In this document: positions 34,280-42,846 of the stretch, piece by piece | Numbering within the stretch: position 1 is the first letter of the stretch | Layout: each line of letters begins with the position of its first letter | DNA from: Actinomadura nitritigenes | GTDB taxonomy: Bacteria; Actinomycetota; Actinomycetes; Streptosporangiales; Streptosporangiaceae | Direction: 5' to 3' | DNA length: 64,000 nt | Assembly (NCBI RefSeq): GCF_017573545.1 | Contig: NZ_JAGEOK010000014.1 | Coordinates: 1 to 64,000, forward strand | Made by a program: the position numbers and the translations under genes | The notes under the pieces: model-generated | What the model saw: only the letters and a program-made list of their open reading frames with translations | Told to the model about the DNA's origin: nothing | Database searches by the model: none

Positions 34280-35142
34280 TGCTGCTCCTTCTCGAGGCTG
34301 CGCAGGAAGGACACCGTTTCGCGAGGGTCCAGCGCGGAGGCCACCAGCAGGTTGAACTTGGTGGTCATGCGGCTGACCTGGTGCGGTTGCTCCAGGTACG
34401 CGTTACCGGCCTGACTCTCGACGTAGACGACGTCCGGGTCGGTGGGCTCGGGGAAACCGAGCAGCGAGAACGGCCCGTCGAGCCCAACGTGTGCACCCTT
34501 ACCGAAGGGTAGAACCTGCAAGGTGATGTTGGGAGCCTCGGCCGCCTCCAGCAGGCGCCGCACCTGCCCCTTGATCACCGGAACCTCTCCGATCGGCCTG
34601 CGAAAGACGTTTTCGTCCATGATCACCCAAAGGGCGAAGGGCGGTTCCTTGCGCTCGAGGATCTGCTGCCTGGCGAGGCGCAGCTCGAGCAGACGGTCGA
34701 TCGTCTTCGGTGCCTCGCCGAAGAGAGTTGTCTGCAGGACCTCGCGGGCGTACCCGGGAGTCTGCAGCAGCCCGTGGACGAGCTGGTTGTCGAAGTGACG
34801 CAGCTCGGCGGCCTCGCTCTCCAGCCCGATGTAGGAACCGAACCGCGGCGGGAAGACGTCCTGAAACTCGTTGTACCAGCCTGGCTGCGCCGCCTCCTTC
34901 GCCAGCTGGAGAAGGGTGTCCCTGGTCTGTGCGTCCGCCGCTTCGAACAGCTCCAGCAGGTCTCGGATCTCCCTCTGCTTCGGCGGCTGAGCCTTGCCCG
35001 TCTCGATGCGACTGACTCGTGAGGGCGAGCACTCGAGGTGCTCAGCGACCTGCTCGATGGTGTAGCCGGCGTTCTCTCGCAGTTTGCGGAGTTCGGAGCC
35101 GAGACGACGCATCCGGACCGTCGTCACGTGAGGCTGGGGCAT
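34276..35142 (-). CDS. XRE-family regulator with DUF5753 sensor domain
   Basis: 288 residues. An N-terminal HTH_XRE (LGSELRKLRENAGYTIEQVA, SPSRVSRIETGKAQPPKQRE) is followed by a DUF5753 domain (RFGSYIGLESEAAELRHFDN, VHGLLQTPGYAREVL, FALWVIMDENVFRRPIG, FGKGAHVGLDGPFSLLGFP). It likely represses its own promoter and the divergent 35463-36664 genes. The ATG has GGGAGGA upstream. Together with DUF397 and the divergent RsbW-like ATPase it forms a gene set common in actinomycetes with developmental or metabolic control roles. Confidence 0.93.
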   Translation of the reverse strand: MPQPHVTTVRMRRLGSELRKLRENAGYTIEQVAEHLECSPSRVSRIETGKAQPPKQREIRDLLELFEAADAQTRDTLLQLAKEAAQPGWYNEFQDVFPPRFGSYIGLESEAAELRHFDNQLVHGLLQTPGYAREVLQTTLFGEAPKTIDRLLELRLARQQILERKEPPFALWVIMDENVFRRPIGEVPVIKGQVRRLLEAAEAPNITLQVLPFGKGAHVGLDGPFSLLGFPEPTDPDVVYVESQAGNAYLEQPHQVSRMTTKFNLLVASALDPRETVSFLRSLEKEQQ

Positions 35143-35462
35143 GAATCCTCCCTTGCTTGCATGGCACAAGTTACCTTCCGCAAGTTCGCCTGCGGACATG
35201 AAGTGAGCCGTCGGCTCTCGAAGCACTGTCCTCAGGGAATGTTCTTCGCAAATGCCGCAATGCATATCTGCACACTTGTGCGGCACAGTTCTCAGGTGCA
35301 TGCTGGCATCGGTTCGCCGCTGCGAAGAGTCGGGGGAGCGTCATGAACTGATCAACTTCGACGCGAGCCCACAAAGGCGGACCACGAGGCAAGTCGAAGC
35401 GACCCCGGACGCGGTGCTGCAACACCGGCCGGGGTCTTGATCGGACGCAGGAGGTCCGACCC
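35143..35462. promoter_or_regulatory. Divergent regulatory region with a leader hairpin
   Basis: 320 bp lie between the XRE gene and the 35463 gene. No ORF is convincing. Related half-sites GCACAAGTT and GCAAGTTCG occur near the XRE start. A strong hairpin at 35401-35436 (GACCCCGG ... CCGGGGTC, inner GGTG/CACC) lies in the leader of the rightward gene, followed by TTGATC, and could terminate or attenuate transcription ahead of GGAGGT at the start of 35463. Confidence 0.4.
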
Positions 35463-35951
35463 ATGCGTGATCGTACGAACCCGTCACCCGTTCTCGAGAG
35501 GCCGCCCACCCCCAGACTCGTCTCCGTCCAGGCAGGAGGCCGAGGGCACCATCAAGCGGACCCGGTGATGCCGCCGCCAGCGCCTTGGACAGCGACCCAA
35601 CGCGATCCCGAGAGCGCCGTCGCCGAACTCAGCGATCAGTTCCCCCGCGCGACGTGCTGGTTCGGGGAGTACACCGGCAGCTACTGGGCCCTGACCTCCG
35701 ACAACGACACCATCCTTCTCCTCGAAGGGGCCACGCCCGACGCCCTGAGGCGCCAACTGCTGACCCTCGGCCGCCCGGCGAAGCGGCACCAGCCGTCTTC
35801 ACTCGGCAGCCCGCTCCAGTCCTCAACGCCTGCGCCGCTCCCGCAAACGGTCGCGTCGGCCAAGTCCGCTCGCCGGCCTTTCCGGCGACGTAGCCGAAGT
35901 CGGGGCCGTCACTGCGTGGCCGGGGCGCGTGGCCGGGACGTTCGATGCTGA
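35463..35951 (+). CDS. Small unknown protein preceding an RsbW-like ATPase
   Basis: 162 residues. The only compact part is CWFGEYTGSYWALTSDNDTI followed by LEGATPDALRRQLLTLGRP, a type of segment found in short proteins linked to XRE/ATPase sets in actinomycetes. The ends are low-complexity and basic, and the last 50 residues may be weakly constrained. A good GGAGGT precedes the ATG. The stop overlaps the ATPase start by 7 bp, so the pair is translationally coupled. Confidence 0.6.
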   Translation: MRDRTNPSPVLERPPTPRLVSVQAGGRGHHQADPVMPPPAPWTATQRDPESAVAELSDQFPRATCWFGEYTGSYWALTSDNDTILLLEGATPDALRRQLLTLGRPAKRHQPSSLGSPLQSSTPAPLPQTVASAKSARRPFRRRSRSRGRHCVAGARGRDVRC

Positions 35952-36664
35952 CCGGCAGGCCGGCCGACATCACGGTCGGCGGAGCCTGTGCCTTCCAGCT
36001 CCCCCGCGACCCCAGCGCCGCCTCCCAAGCCCGCACCCTCGTCGCCGCGACGATGCGCGAGCTCGGCTTCACCACCGACACGATCGACGACGCCAAGCTC
36101 GCGGTGTCCGAACTGGCCACCAACGCCCACACCCACGCCTCCTCGGCGACGCATCCCGAGCTATGGATCTGGGCGCGCACCCGCCCGGCCCTGGAGTTGG
36201 TGGTCTCGGTCTTCGATACTCACCGAGACACCTGGCCGGTGTCCGGCAACGCCGACCTGCTTGACGAGCACGGCAAAGGCCTGTCCATCGTGGCGGCCCT
36301 GGCCACCCGCACCGGTTCGCACTTCACCCGCTCCCGCCTGACCACCACGACCGGCAAGTGTGTCTGGTTCACTCTCCCCTTGCCCGCATGCTGGCCGACA
36401 GCCGTCCGCGTGATCGCCCCGAAGCTGGCGTCCGACAACCTTCTGGACGCCCTGCGCGGACGCGGCATACCCGCCACCGGCTGCAGCGACGACCGCGGCA
36501 TCTCGGTCCTCACCGTCGCAACCCTCAACATCTGGGTCGGACCGACCGGCTTCTCGTGGCGCGACCGCCGAGGCTACGTGCGCCAACCGCTGATCGACCT
36601 ACAGGAAACCGCCGAGCGCATCGTCAGCCGCAACGAGACCCGACAGTTCCACCATCAGCCCTGA
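35945..36664 (+). CDS. RsbW-like ATP-binding protein (anti-sigma/HATPase family)
   Basis: 239 residues. A single GHKL ATPase domain (15-150) has the N box DAKLAVSELATNAHTHA, a G1-like VVSVFDTHRDTW, the G2 box DEHGKGLSIVAALAT and a final strand CVWFTLPL. The last about 85 residues are a separate unassigned domain (SDNLLDALRGRGIPATGCSD, LNIWVGPTGFSWRDRRGYV). Family members bind and inhibit sigma factors or act as serine kinases on anti-anti-sigma proteins. It is encoded downstream of and overlapping the small unknown, divergent from the XRE-DUF397 pair. Confidence 0.85.
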   Translation: MLTGRPADITVGGACAFQLPRDPSAASQARTLVAATMRELGFTTDTIDDAKLAVSELATNAHTHASSATHPELWIWARTRPALELVVSVFDTHRDTWPVSGNADLLDEHGKGLSIVAALATRTGSHFTRSRLTTTTGKCVWFTLPLPACWPTAVRVIAPKLASDNLLDALRGRGIPATGCSDDRGISVLTVATLNIWVGPTGFSWRDRRGYVRQPLIDLQETAERIVSRNETRQFHHQP

Positions 36665-36763
36665 AGAGCCGTCCGCGAACAACGGGACCACCAAGCCCCG
36701 GGGGTGCGGCGCATCCTCCCGTCGCCGCGCCCCCGGCCCACGCCCACCACAAGGACCCTTCTC

Positions 36764-37345
36764 ATGCACCCAGCCGCCGACCGCTACACCCGCCTGCTCC
36801 GGGCCGTGGAGACCGTCGGGAAACTCGCACAACAGGGCGACATCGAGACCATCGAGCACCTGCTCACCCAGCCAACGACCACCCGCCTCGACGCCTCCAC
36901 CGCCAACGCCCTGCGCAACGCCCGCGACTCGATCCTCGTGATCAGACGAGCCCTCACCGCACTACTCGAAGCCGCACACGAGGACGGCACGACGCTGAAT
37001 GTCATCGCTCGCCCAACAGGGGACGACCCCACCTCACTCGGCCACCGCAGCATCGACCGTGCCGAGGCCTGGCGCCGCGCCCACCGGCACCTGCCGAGCC
37101 ACGGCACCACCTTGCTACTCCTGCACATCGAAGAGTTCCAGGACGGCTTCAGAGCACTCCCGGTCCAGGTAGACATCCCGGAACCGCCCTCCATACCCTC
37201 CCTGGAAACGCCCACGACCCTCGCCGTCGACAAGACCACCGGCGCAGTCACCCGCTGGCCCCTGCTCTCCCTCGACGTCCTTTCCCGCCAATACCGCCGC
37301 TACCGCCAGGGCGAACCCATGACCCTCGACGCCACGATCGTCTGA
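36764..37345 (+). CDS. Unknown protein
   Basis: 193 residues. Helical N-terminus (RYTRLLRAVETVGKLAQQGD, STANALRNARDSILVIRRAL); mixed C-terminus with LLLLHIEEFQDGFRALPVQV. No domain was recognised. The ATG has AAGGA eight bases upstream; an earlier in-frame start at 36704 adds only Pro/Arg-rich sequence. It lies 99 bp after the ATPase gene and could be in the same transcript. Confidence 0.55.
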   Translation: MHPAADRYTRLLRAVETVGKLAQQGDIETIEHLLTQPTTTRLDASTANALRNARDSILVIRRALTALLEAAHEDGTTLNVIARPTGDDPTSLGHRSIDRAEAWRRAHRHLPSHGTTLLLLHIEEFQDGFRALPVQVDIPEPPSIPSLETPTTLAVDKTTGAVTRWPLLSLDVLSRQYRRYRQGEPMTLDATIV

Positions 37346-37419
37346 TCAAACTTCATCGGCGGGCCTTCTCATCCCACGTGAAGCTGCATGAACCGCAGGC
37401 TGTAGAAGCGCGGCGAAAT

Positions 37420-37980
37420 GTGGACCGATCCAGACGCAGCCGACCACCGCTGTGGATCGCCGTCCTAGCACGCCGCTTCCAGCTGCAGGACGCGATCGCC
37501 GTGCTCGAGCTCGACCGGGTGCTGGACGCCTCCCCGGAGGAGCTCGACGGTCACCGTCTCGGGCTGAAGGCCGCCCGGCAGAACCGGCTGGACCTCATCA
37601 TGCGGGCGACCGAGCGCCTGATGGCCCGCATGGGCGCGGCGGTCGGCACCGCCAACACCAAAGTGCTGATGCATCCGACCAAGGCCCCGGCTGTCGTGCA
37701 GTCGAGCAACCATCTCTCGACCGCCATCGTCGACTTCCACGAAAGGCTTGGGATCGAGCGCGCTCGGGAGGCGGCGGAGGTCCGCCGCTGGACGCACGAG
37801 GCCAAGGAGGTGAGGGACAAGGCGCTCGAGACGGGAGCCGAGCACGTCGATACCGCCAAGCGCCTCGGCAACGAGACCTTCGACCTGGCCAAGTCGGCGA
37901 CGGGCAAGCTCTCCAGTCGGATCGCCGAGCAGACGCGACTGCGGCGCGGGGACGACGAGAAGTCTCGGGAGAAGGGCTGA
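37420..37980 (+). CDS. Unknown coiled-coil-like protein
   Basis: About 186 residues from a GTG. The body (about 10-90) has RRFQLQDAIAVLELDRVLDA and RLGLKAARQNRLDLIMRATE. From about 105 the sequence is a long charged helix (HERLGIERAREAAEVRRWTH, AKEVRDKALETGAEHVDTAK, LAKSATGKLSSRIAEQTRLR), likely a coiled coil. No family was recognised. The start is uncertain, with GTG codons at 37420 and 37501 both possible. It ends 36 bp before the stop of the convergent S9 peptidase. Confidence 0.5.
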   Translation: MDRSRRSRPPLWIAVLARRFQLQDAIAVLELDRVLDASPEELDGHRLGLKAARQNRLDLIMRATERLMARMGAAVGTANTKVLMHPTKAPAVVQSSNHLSTAIVDFHERLGIERAREAAEVRRWTHEAKEVRDKALETGAEHVDTAKRLGNETFDLAKSATGKLSSRIAEQTRLRRGDDEKSREKG

Positions 37981-38016
37981 ACGGGAGTAGGCGTGCCTCT
38001 CCTCGGCGTTCCGCTG

Positions 38017-39810
38017 TCATGTCGGCAGGTCGGCGAGGAAGTCCTCTTCGGCGGCCAGTGCTCGCTTGATCGATTCGGGTGCACGGAGGACGTGGCCTTC
38101 GCCAGGGAAGGTGAGGAGGCGGGCTCGGGGGCTGAGGGCGGCGGCGAGGGCTCGGGATTGGGCCGGTGGGGTGATGGGGTCGTCGTCGCCGTGGAGGATA
38201 AGGACCGGGCAGGTGATGTGCTCGGCGTGGTGGAGCAGGGAGCGTTGCTGGTAGGTGGAGGCGGCGTCGGGCAAGGGGCCGATGAGGGTGTCGGCGTGGT
38301 GGGCTTGGAATTTGGGTGCTGCGTCTCGCCAGGTAGCGGGGTCGATGACGGGGCAGTGGGCGATGGCCGCGGCGAAGGTGTCGGTGGTGGCGAGGGCGCG
38401 CAGGGCGGTGTAGCCGCCGGCGCTGGCGCCCCAGATGACGGTGCGGTCGGGGTCGGCGCGTCCCGTGTCGGCGAGGTGGGTGGCGGCGTCGGCGCAGTCG
38501 TGGGGGTCGAGGACGCCCCATTCGCCGTGGAGTGCTTGGCGGTAGGCGCGGCCGTAGCCGGTGCTTCCGCGATAGTCGATCTCGGCGACGGCGTAGCCGC
38601 GGCTGGTGAAGTACTGGGTGTGCCAGTCCAGGCGCAGTGGCGTGTTCGCGGTGGGGCCGGGGTGCGCTTTGACGATCAGCGGCGGTGGGCCGTCGGTGGC
38701 GGGTGGGGAGTGGTAGAGGCCGTGGGCCGTGCTGCCGTCACGGGTGGGGAAGCTGAACGGTTCGGGAACTGAAGCCGGCTGCGGATGGGTGGTGTGCGCG
38801 GTCAAGGGTTGATGGTGGCCGGTGGTGGCGTCGATCAGGACGATCTGTGGTGACTGCTGCGGACTGGAGGCGATGGCGGCGATCGTCGTTCCCGAGCCTG
38901 ACAGGTAGGGCTTGATCGAGGTGTACGGGAGGTCGAGGGCTGTGGTCTTGCCGTCGCGGAGGAGCTCGATTCTCTGGGTTCCGCCCTGCTGAACGAGGAC
39001 GGCGATGGCGTCGTCGAGGAAGGTGTAGGTGGAGTAGCCGAACTCCCATTGGGCGACACCGAGTTCGGCGTGGCGTTGGAGGACCGGTTCAACGCGGTCG
39101 CCGGTCCAGCGGTAGAGACTCCACCAGCCGGTGCGGTCGGAGATGAAGTGCAGGAAGTTGTCGGGACTCCACTCGGGCTGGAACACCGATTCGTCCGGGC
39201 CGCCGGCGATGAGGTGGGGCATGCCGATGGCGCCGGAGTCGTCGAGGACCTCAGCCAAGTAGAGCGTGGTGCCGTCCCAGGGCATGTTGGGTGCGTTCCA
39301 GCAGGTCCACGCCAGCCAGCGGCCGTCCGGGCTGGGACGCGGGAACGAGTAGAAGTCCCATCCGCTCGTCACGGTGTGGGGGGAGCCGGCGGAGGCGGGG
39401 ATGCAGGCCAGGTCGTTGATGACGCGGTTGTCCTGGTGGCGTTCGCGGACCGTCCACAGGCCATTGGCGCCGGGTCTCATGTCCGCGTAGCGCGCGCCGG
39501 TGGCCGGTGTGACGGGGATGGGTGCGTGGTCGGTGGTGCGGTAGATCTGCTGGTCGGCGGCGTTGCAGAACCAGATCTCGGTGTCGGTGGCGTAGTAGGC
39601 GCCGCCGCCGTATTCGTGCACGTGGCTGGCCACGTCCGTTCCGGCGGGGAGGACGTCGCGGGCGCCGTCCTCAGGTGTCCAGCGGACGAGAACGTCGTGC
39701 CCGTCCGGCCGGCCTTCGAGCCAGTAGACGACGGCACCGCCCTGCAGAACTTGGACGGCGTCCAGGACGGTGGTGGCCTCGGCGACCTGGTCGGCGGGGA
39801 TCGGGGTCAC
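38017..39810 (-). CDS. S9-family serine peptidase coupled to the XRE regulator
   Basis: 597 residues. The N-terminal propeller part includes SHVHEYGGGAYYATD, FYSFPRPSPDGRWLAWTCWN and LHFISDRTGWWSLYRW. The hydrolase domain has Ser463 in GASAGGYTAL, Asp in LHGDDDPITP and His in PGEGHVLR. No signal peptide, so cytoplasmic. The GTG start overlaps the regulator stop (GTGA), so both are made together. The regulator gene diverges from the FxLD lanthipeptide operon, so this peptidase is a candidate for leader-peptide removal. That is inference from position; dedicated S8 or other proteases are absent from the cluster. Confidence 0.9.
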   Translation of the reverse strand: MTPIPADQVAEATTVLDAVQVLQGGAVVYWLEGRPDGHDVLVRWTPEDGARDVLPAGTDVASHVHEYGGGAYYATDTEIWFCNAADQQIYRTTDHAPIPVTPATGARYADMRPGANGLWTVRERHQDNRVINDLACIPASAGSPHTVTSGWDFYSFPRPSPDGRWLAWTCWNAPNMPWDGTTLYLAEVLDDSGAIGMPHLIAGGPDESVFQPEWSPDNFLHFISDRTGWWSLYRWTGDRVEPVLQRHAELGVAQWEFGYSTYTFLDDAIAVLVQQGGTQRIELLRDGKTTALDLPYTSIKPYLSGSGTTIAAIASSPQQSPQIVLIDATTGHHQPLTAHTTHPQPASVPEPFSFPTRDGSTAHGLYHSPPATDGPPPLIVKAHPGPTANTPLRLDWHTQYFTSRGYAVAEIDYRGSTGYGRAYRQALHGEWGVLDPHDCADAATHLADTGRADPDRTVIWGASAGGYTALRALATTDTFAAAIAHCPVIDPATWRDAAPKFQAHHADTLIGPLPDAASTYQQRSLLHHAEHITCPVLILHGDDDPITPPAQSRALAAALSPRARLLTFPGEGHVLRAPESIKRALAAEEDFLADLPT

Positions 39811-41105
39811 TGCGGTTCCTGAAGTTGTGCCCGCACGTGCTGGTCCATCTGGTCCGCCTCCCGCTGGTGTCCGCCGTCTCGCAGAAGATCGCGGAAGCGT
39901 CGTACCCGCAGCAACCCCGACACCGATCCGCGGGCGGCGAAGACCTCCAGCGAGCGGTGTGCGGCGTCGGTGGCCTGGTCGAGCCGGCCGTCGGAGAGGT
40001 GGGCTTCGGCGAGGCCGATGGTGATCTGGGCGCCGCGCCGTTCGCAGGTCGTGGGGAGCGCGGCCAGTCCTTCGCTGAACGCGTTGATCGCATCCTTGGG
40101 CTGCCCGAGGCGGAGGTGGCATTGGCCGCGGTAGTCGGCCAGGGCCGTCCGGTCGAACTCGTACATCCATTCTTCGCGGTCCTGGGCGGCGTCGAAGTGC
40201 TCTTGCGCTTGGTGGAGGAGGGCGAGGCTGTCGGGGCGCCGGCTGGTGGCGGCGAGGGCGCTGGCCGCCAGTGCGGACAGCCAGGAGCGGGTGAGGCGTG
40301 TGGTGGCTTTGGGGGCGGTGGCGAGGGCCTTTTGGGCGTGCTGGACGGCGTCGGCGGTAGTTCCATCGGCGTCACTGGCCAAGGCTTGGTAGCCGCTGAT
40401 GTAGGACGCCAGGGCCGGGTTGCCCGCTTCGGGGAGCAGGTCGCGGGCCGTGCGGTAGTAGAGGGCGGACTTGTGCGGGTCTCCGAGGTCGTGCCAGATC
40501 CAGGCGGCGAAGCCGGCGGCTTCGCTCGCGGCCGAAGCGATGCGGTGACGCAGCGGTGTGGACGGGGCGTTGCCGAGGAGTGAGGTCAGCAGACCGAGGT
40601 GCGCCTCGACGGGGACGCTCATCTGCGCTGATGTCAGTTCGTGGTACAGGCGCCGCTGCCGGTCGGTGATCGCCTCCAGTTCCTCAACCAAATCGAGGGT
40701 CATCGCTGAGGGGCGTGCGGTGGCTGCAGCCAAGCGGCTCCAGTCGATGTCGTCGCTGGGAGCAGGGGCGCTGTGATGGCGGGCGGCTTCCCGGGCATGG
40801 CGTTGGGCGGCCTGTTCGCGGATCACGCCGGGGAGCAGGGAGATCAGCCGTCCGCCGGCCGAGAGCGCGCGTTCGCAGGCGATGATGACGTTCTCTGCGG
40901 GGACGACCTGGCCGCGTTCGATGTTCCCGAGGTGCTGCCAGGAGTAGCCGGTCAGCTCGCCGAGCCGGATCAGCGTGAGCTCGCGTTGCAGCCGCGTCCG
41001 GCGGAGTTCGGCGCCGAGGTGCGCGAGCAGGGAGGCCGCCGGGTCCAGGCGTTTGGCGGGACGGCCGGGCCTGCGTCCGGGACGTGGCGCTGGGGACGTT
41101 GTCAT
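39807..41105 (-). CDS. XRE-family regulator with TPR-like helical repeats
   Basis: 432 residues. An N-terminal HTH_XRE (LLAHLGAELRRTRLQRELTL, LGELTGYSWQHLGNIERGQV) is followed by about 300 residues of helical repeats (AAWIWHDLGDPHKSALYYRT, ALADYRGQCHLRLGQPKDAI, AQITIGLAEAHLSDGRLDQA), the layout of peptide-sensing and RiPP-linked regulators. The start is the ATG giving MTTSPAPR. A perfect inverted repeat lies 24-49 bp upstream, between this gene and the lanthipeptide operon, making this the likely switch of the cluster. It is co-translated with the S9 peptidase. Confidence 0.88.
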   Translation of the reverse strand: MTTSPAPRPGRRPGRPAKRLDPAASLLAHLGAELRRTRLQRELTLIRLGELTGYSWQHLGNIERGQVVPAENVIIACERALSAGGRLISLLPGVIREQAAQRHAREAARHHSAPAPSDDIDWSRLAAATARPSAMTLDLVEELEAITDRQRRLYHELTSAQMSVPVEAHLGLLTSLLGNAPSTPLRHRIASAASEAAGFAAWIWHDLGDPHKSALYYRTARDLLPEAGNPALASYISGYQALASDADGTTADAVQHAQKALATAPKATTRLTRSWLSALAASALAATSRRPDSLALLHQAQEHFDAAQDREEWMYEFDRTALADYRGQCHLRLGQPKDAINAFSEGLAALPTTCERRGAQITIGLAEAHLSDGRLDQATDAAHRSLEVFAARGSVSGLLRVRRFRDLLRDGGHQREADQMDQHVRAQLQEPQ

Positions 41106-41128
41106 CGAGCCGCTCACGTTCACTGAAG

Positions 41129-41154
41129 GGTTTGCTCGTCGTTGCGAGCAAACC
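41129..41154. promoter_or_regulatory. Perfect 10-bp inverted repeat in the lanthipeptide divergent promoter
   Basis: GGTTTGCTCG and CGAGCAAACC flank a 6-base centre TCGTTG. The dyad sits 24 bp upstream of the XRE/TPR regulator start and 124 bp upstream of the methyltransferase start. Size and symmetry suit a homodimeric XRE protein, so autoregulation and control of the biosynthetic operon are likely. Confidence 0.6.
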
Positions 41155-41277
41155 AAACCCCGGTGTGTGCTGTCAGCCGTACCGCACAGGGCACCGCGCC
41201 TCCCGCTGTACTCGGTGAGCAGCACCGGCGCCGCTCCCGAGCAGCGCGGCACGACGATCTGGCTGGAGGAATCCGCA

Positions 41278-42552
41278 ATGACCGAGACGGATGTCGACCC
41301 GGACCGCGCCGCCGAGTTGCGCGGGCAGATGGTCGATGCGCTCGTCGCGGACGGCATGATCATCTCCGCGCAGGTCGAGGCCGTGATGCGTACCGTCCCC
41401 CGGCACCGGTTCGCGCCGGACGCCTCACTGGATGAGGCCTACGCACCTTACAAGGCGGTGTTCACCAAGAAGGATGCGCACGGAGTCATCACCAGTTCGG
41501 TGTCCGCGCCGCAGATCCAGGCGATGATGCTGGAGCAGGCCGAGGTCGCCCAGGGCATGCGCGTCCTGGAGATCGGTTCCGGCGGGTACAACGCCGCGCT
41601 ACTCGCCGAGCTGGTCGGTGAGGCCGGCGAGGTCACGACGATCGACATCGACCCGGACGTCACCGCTCGAGCCGAACGCCTGTTGGCCGATACGGGCTAT
41701 GCGCGCGTTCAAGTCGTTGCCGGTGATGCAGAGGATGGCGTTGCCGCGTCCGCGCCGTACGACCGGATCCTCGTCACCGTCGGAGCCTGGGACATCCCGC
41801 CTGCGTGGATCGCCCAGCTGGCGCCGAAGGGGCGGCTCGTAGTGCCCCTGCGGATCAAGGGGCTCACCCGCTCCATCGCCTTCGACCATGCCGAGGACCA
41901 CCTGGTCGGGACGTCCGGGCAGGTGTGCGGGTTCGTGCCCATGCAGGGTGCCGGCCGTCACCAGGAGCAGCAGGTGCTCGTCACCGGAACCGGTGAGATC
42001 GCGCTCCGCTTCGACGACGGGCTTCCCGTCGAACCGAGCAGCCTCGACAACGCGGTGCGCACTCCTCGCGCGGAGAGCTGGACCGGCGTGGGCGTCGGGC
42101 GGCAGGAGCCGTTCGACACCTTGCAGCTATTCCTCGCCACCGTGCTGCCCGGCTTCTGCATCATGGCCGTCGATCCCGACCTGGACACCGGGCTCGTCTC
42201 GCCGAGCAACAAGTGGTTCTCCATGGCGACCGTCGACGACCGGAGCTTCGCCTACCTCACCACGCGGCCCACCGCCGACCCGCAGTCCGTCGAATTCGGC
42301 GTCCATGCCTTCGGCTCTGGACGAGCGGCGCTGGCCGAGACCGTGGCCGCGCAGGTGCGCGCGTGGGACCAGGAACAGCGCGGCGGTCCCGGTCCCCGCA
42401 TCGAGGTCCACCCGGTCGGAACACCGGATGACCAGCTGCCCGCAGGCCGCGTCGTTGACAAGCGGCACAGCCGGGTCACGCTCTCCTGGTCAGCGGCGCC
42501 CACAGCCGACGACCAGGCCGTTCCACACACCCCCACTGCACAAGGAGAGTGA
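41278..42552 (+). CDS. FxLD-system PIMT-like O-methyltransferase
   Basis: 424 residues. The first 220 residues form a protein-L-isoaspartate methyltransferase fold: VMRTVPRHRFAPDASLDEAY, VSAPQIQAMMLEQAEVAQG, and the SAM-binding VLEIGSGGYNAALLAELVG. The C-terminal about 190 residues are the extra domain seen in RiPP-associated versions. Known relatives in lanthipeptide clusters methylate a core Asp, giving aspartimide or isoaspartate. The precursor encoded next has an Asp-Gly pair in its core. GGAGGA precedes the ATG. First gene of the biosynthetic operon; the precursor starts six bases after the stop. Confidence 0.88.
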   Translation: MTETDVDPDRAAELRGQMVDALVADGMIISAQVEAVMRTVPRHRFAPDASLDEAYAPYKAVFTKKDAHGVITSSVSAPQIQAMMLEQAEVAQGMRVLEIGSGGYNAALLAELVGEAGEVTTIDIDPDVTARAERLLADTGYARVQVVAGDAEDGVAASAPYDRILVTVGAWDIPPAWIAQLAPKGRLVVPLRIKGLTRSIAFDHAEDHLVGTSGQVCGFVPMQGAGRHQEQQVLVTGTGEIALRFDDGLPVEPSSLDNAVRTPRAESWTGVGVGRQEPFDTLQLFLATVLPGFCIMAVDPDLDTGLVSPSNKWFSMATVDDRSFAYLTTRPTADPQSVEFGVHAFGSGRAALAETVAAQVRAWDQEQRGGPGPRIEVHPVGTPDDQLPAGRVVDKRHSRVTLSWSAAPTADDQAVPHTPTAQGE

Positions 42553-42557
42553 TCCAG

Positions 42558-42758
42558 ATGCCGCAGACCGGTATCGCGGCCATCCCGACGCTGGCCGGCA
42601 CGCCCGCCGGCGACTGCATCGAGGACGAGTTCGACCTCGACGTGCGGGTCGTGGTCGCCGCGCACCCCAACGGCAAGCTGATGTGCGACACCGGCGACGG
42701 GTGCGGCTCGACCTGCCAGGGCAGCGCCTGCAACTCCTACATCGACGACCCGTTCTGA
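42558..42758 (+). CDS. FxLD-family lanthipeptide precursor
   Basis: 66 residues. The leader (about 1-40) has the family motif FDLD at 25-28 within DEFDLDVRVV and a Cys at 20. The core (about 41-66) holds Cys 43, 49, 53 and 58 and Ser/Thr at 45, 51, 52, 56 and 60, enough for up to four (methyl)lanthionine rings. Asp47-Gly48 is a favourable aspartimide site for the adjacent methyltransferase, and Asp-Asp-Pro-Phe ends the peptide. AAGGAGAG precedes the ATG. The leader cleavage site is not evident; AAHPNGK/LM is a guess. Confidence 0.92.
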   Translation: MPQTGIAAIPTLAGTPAGDCIEDEFDLDVRVVVAAHPNGKLMCDTGDGCGSTCQGSACNSYIDDPF

Positions 42759-42846
42759 CCACCCGGTGACCGCCGAGGTGTGCCGGAGCCCCCGCCCGGC
42801 ACACCCCGGTCCCCGGCATGCGAACGCAGCCCAGGGAGGCCGCCCC

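Noticed and set aside
36358..37345. Upstream extension of the 37420-37980 gene as one 540-residue protein
   Set aside because: The N-terminal 350 codons are Pro/Arg/His-rich and lie over the ATPase and 36764 genes in another frame; only the last part looks like protein.
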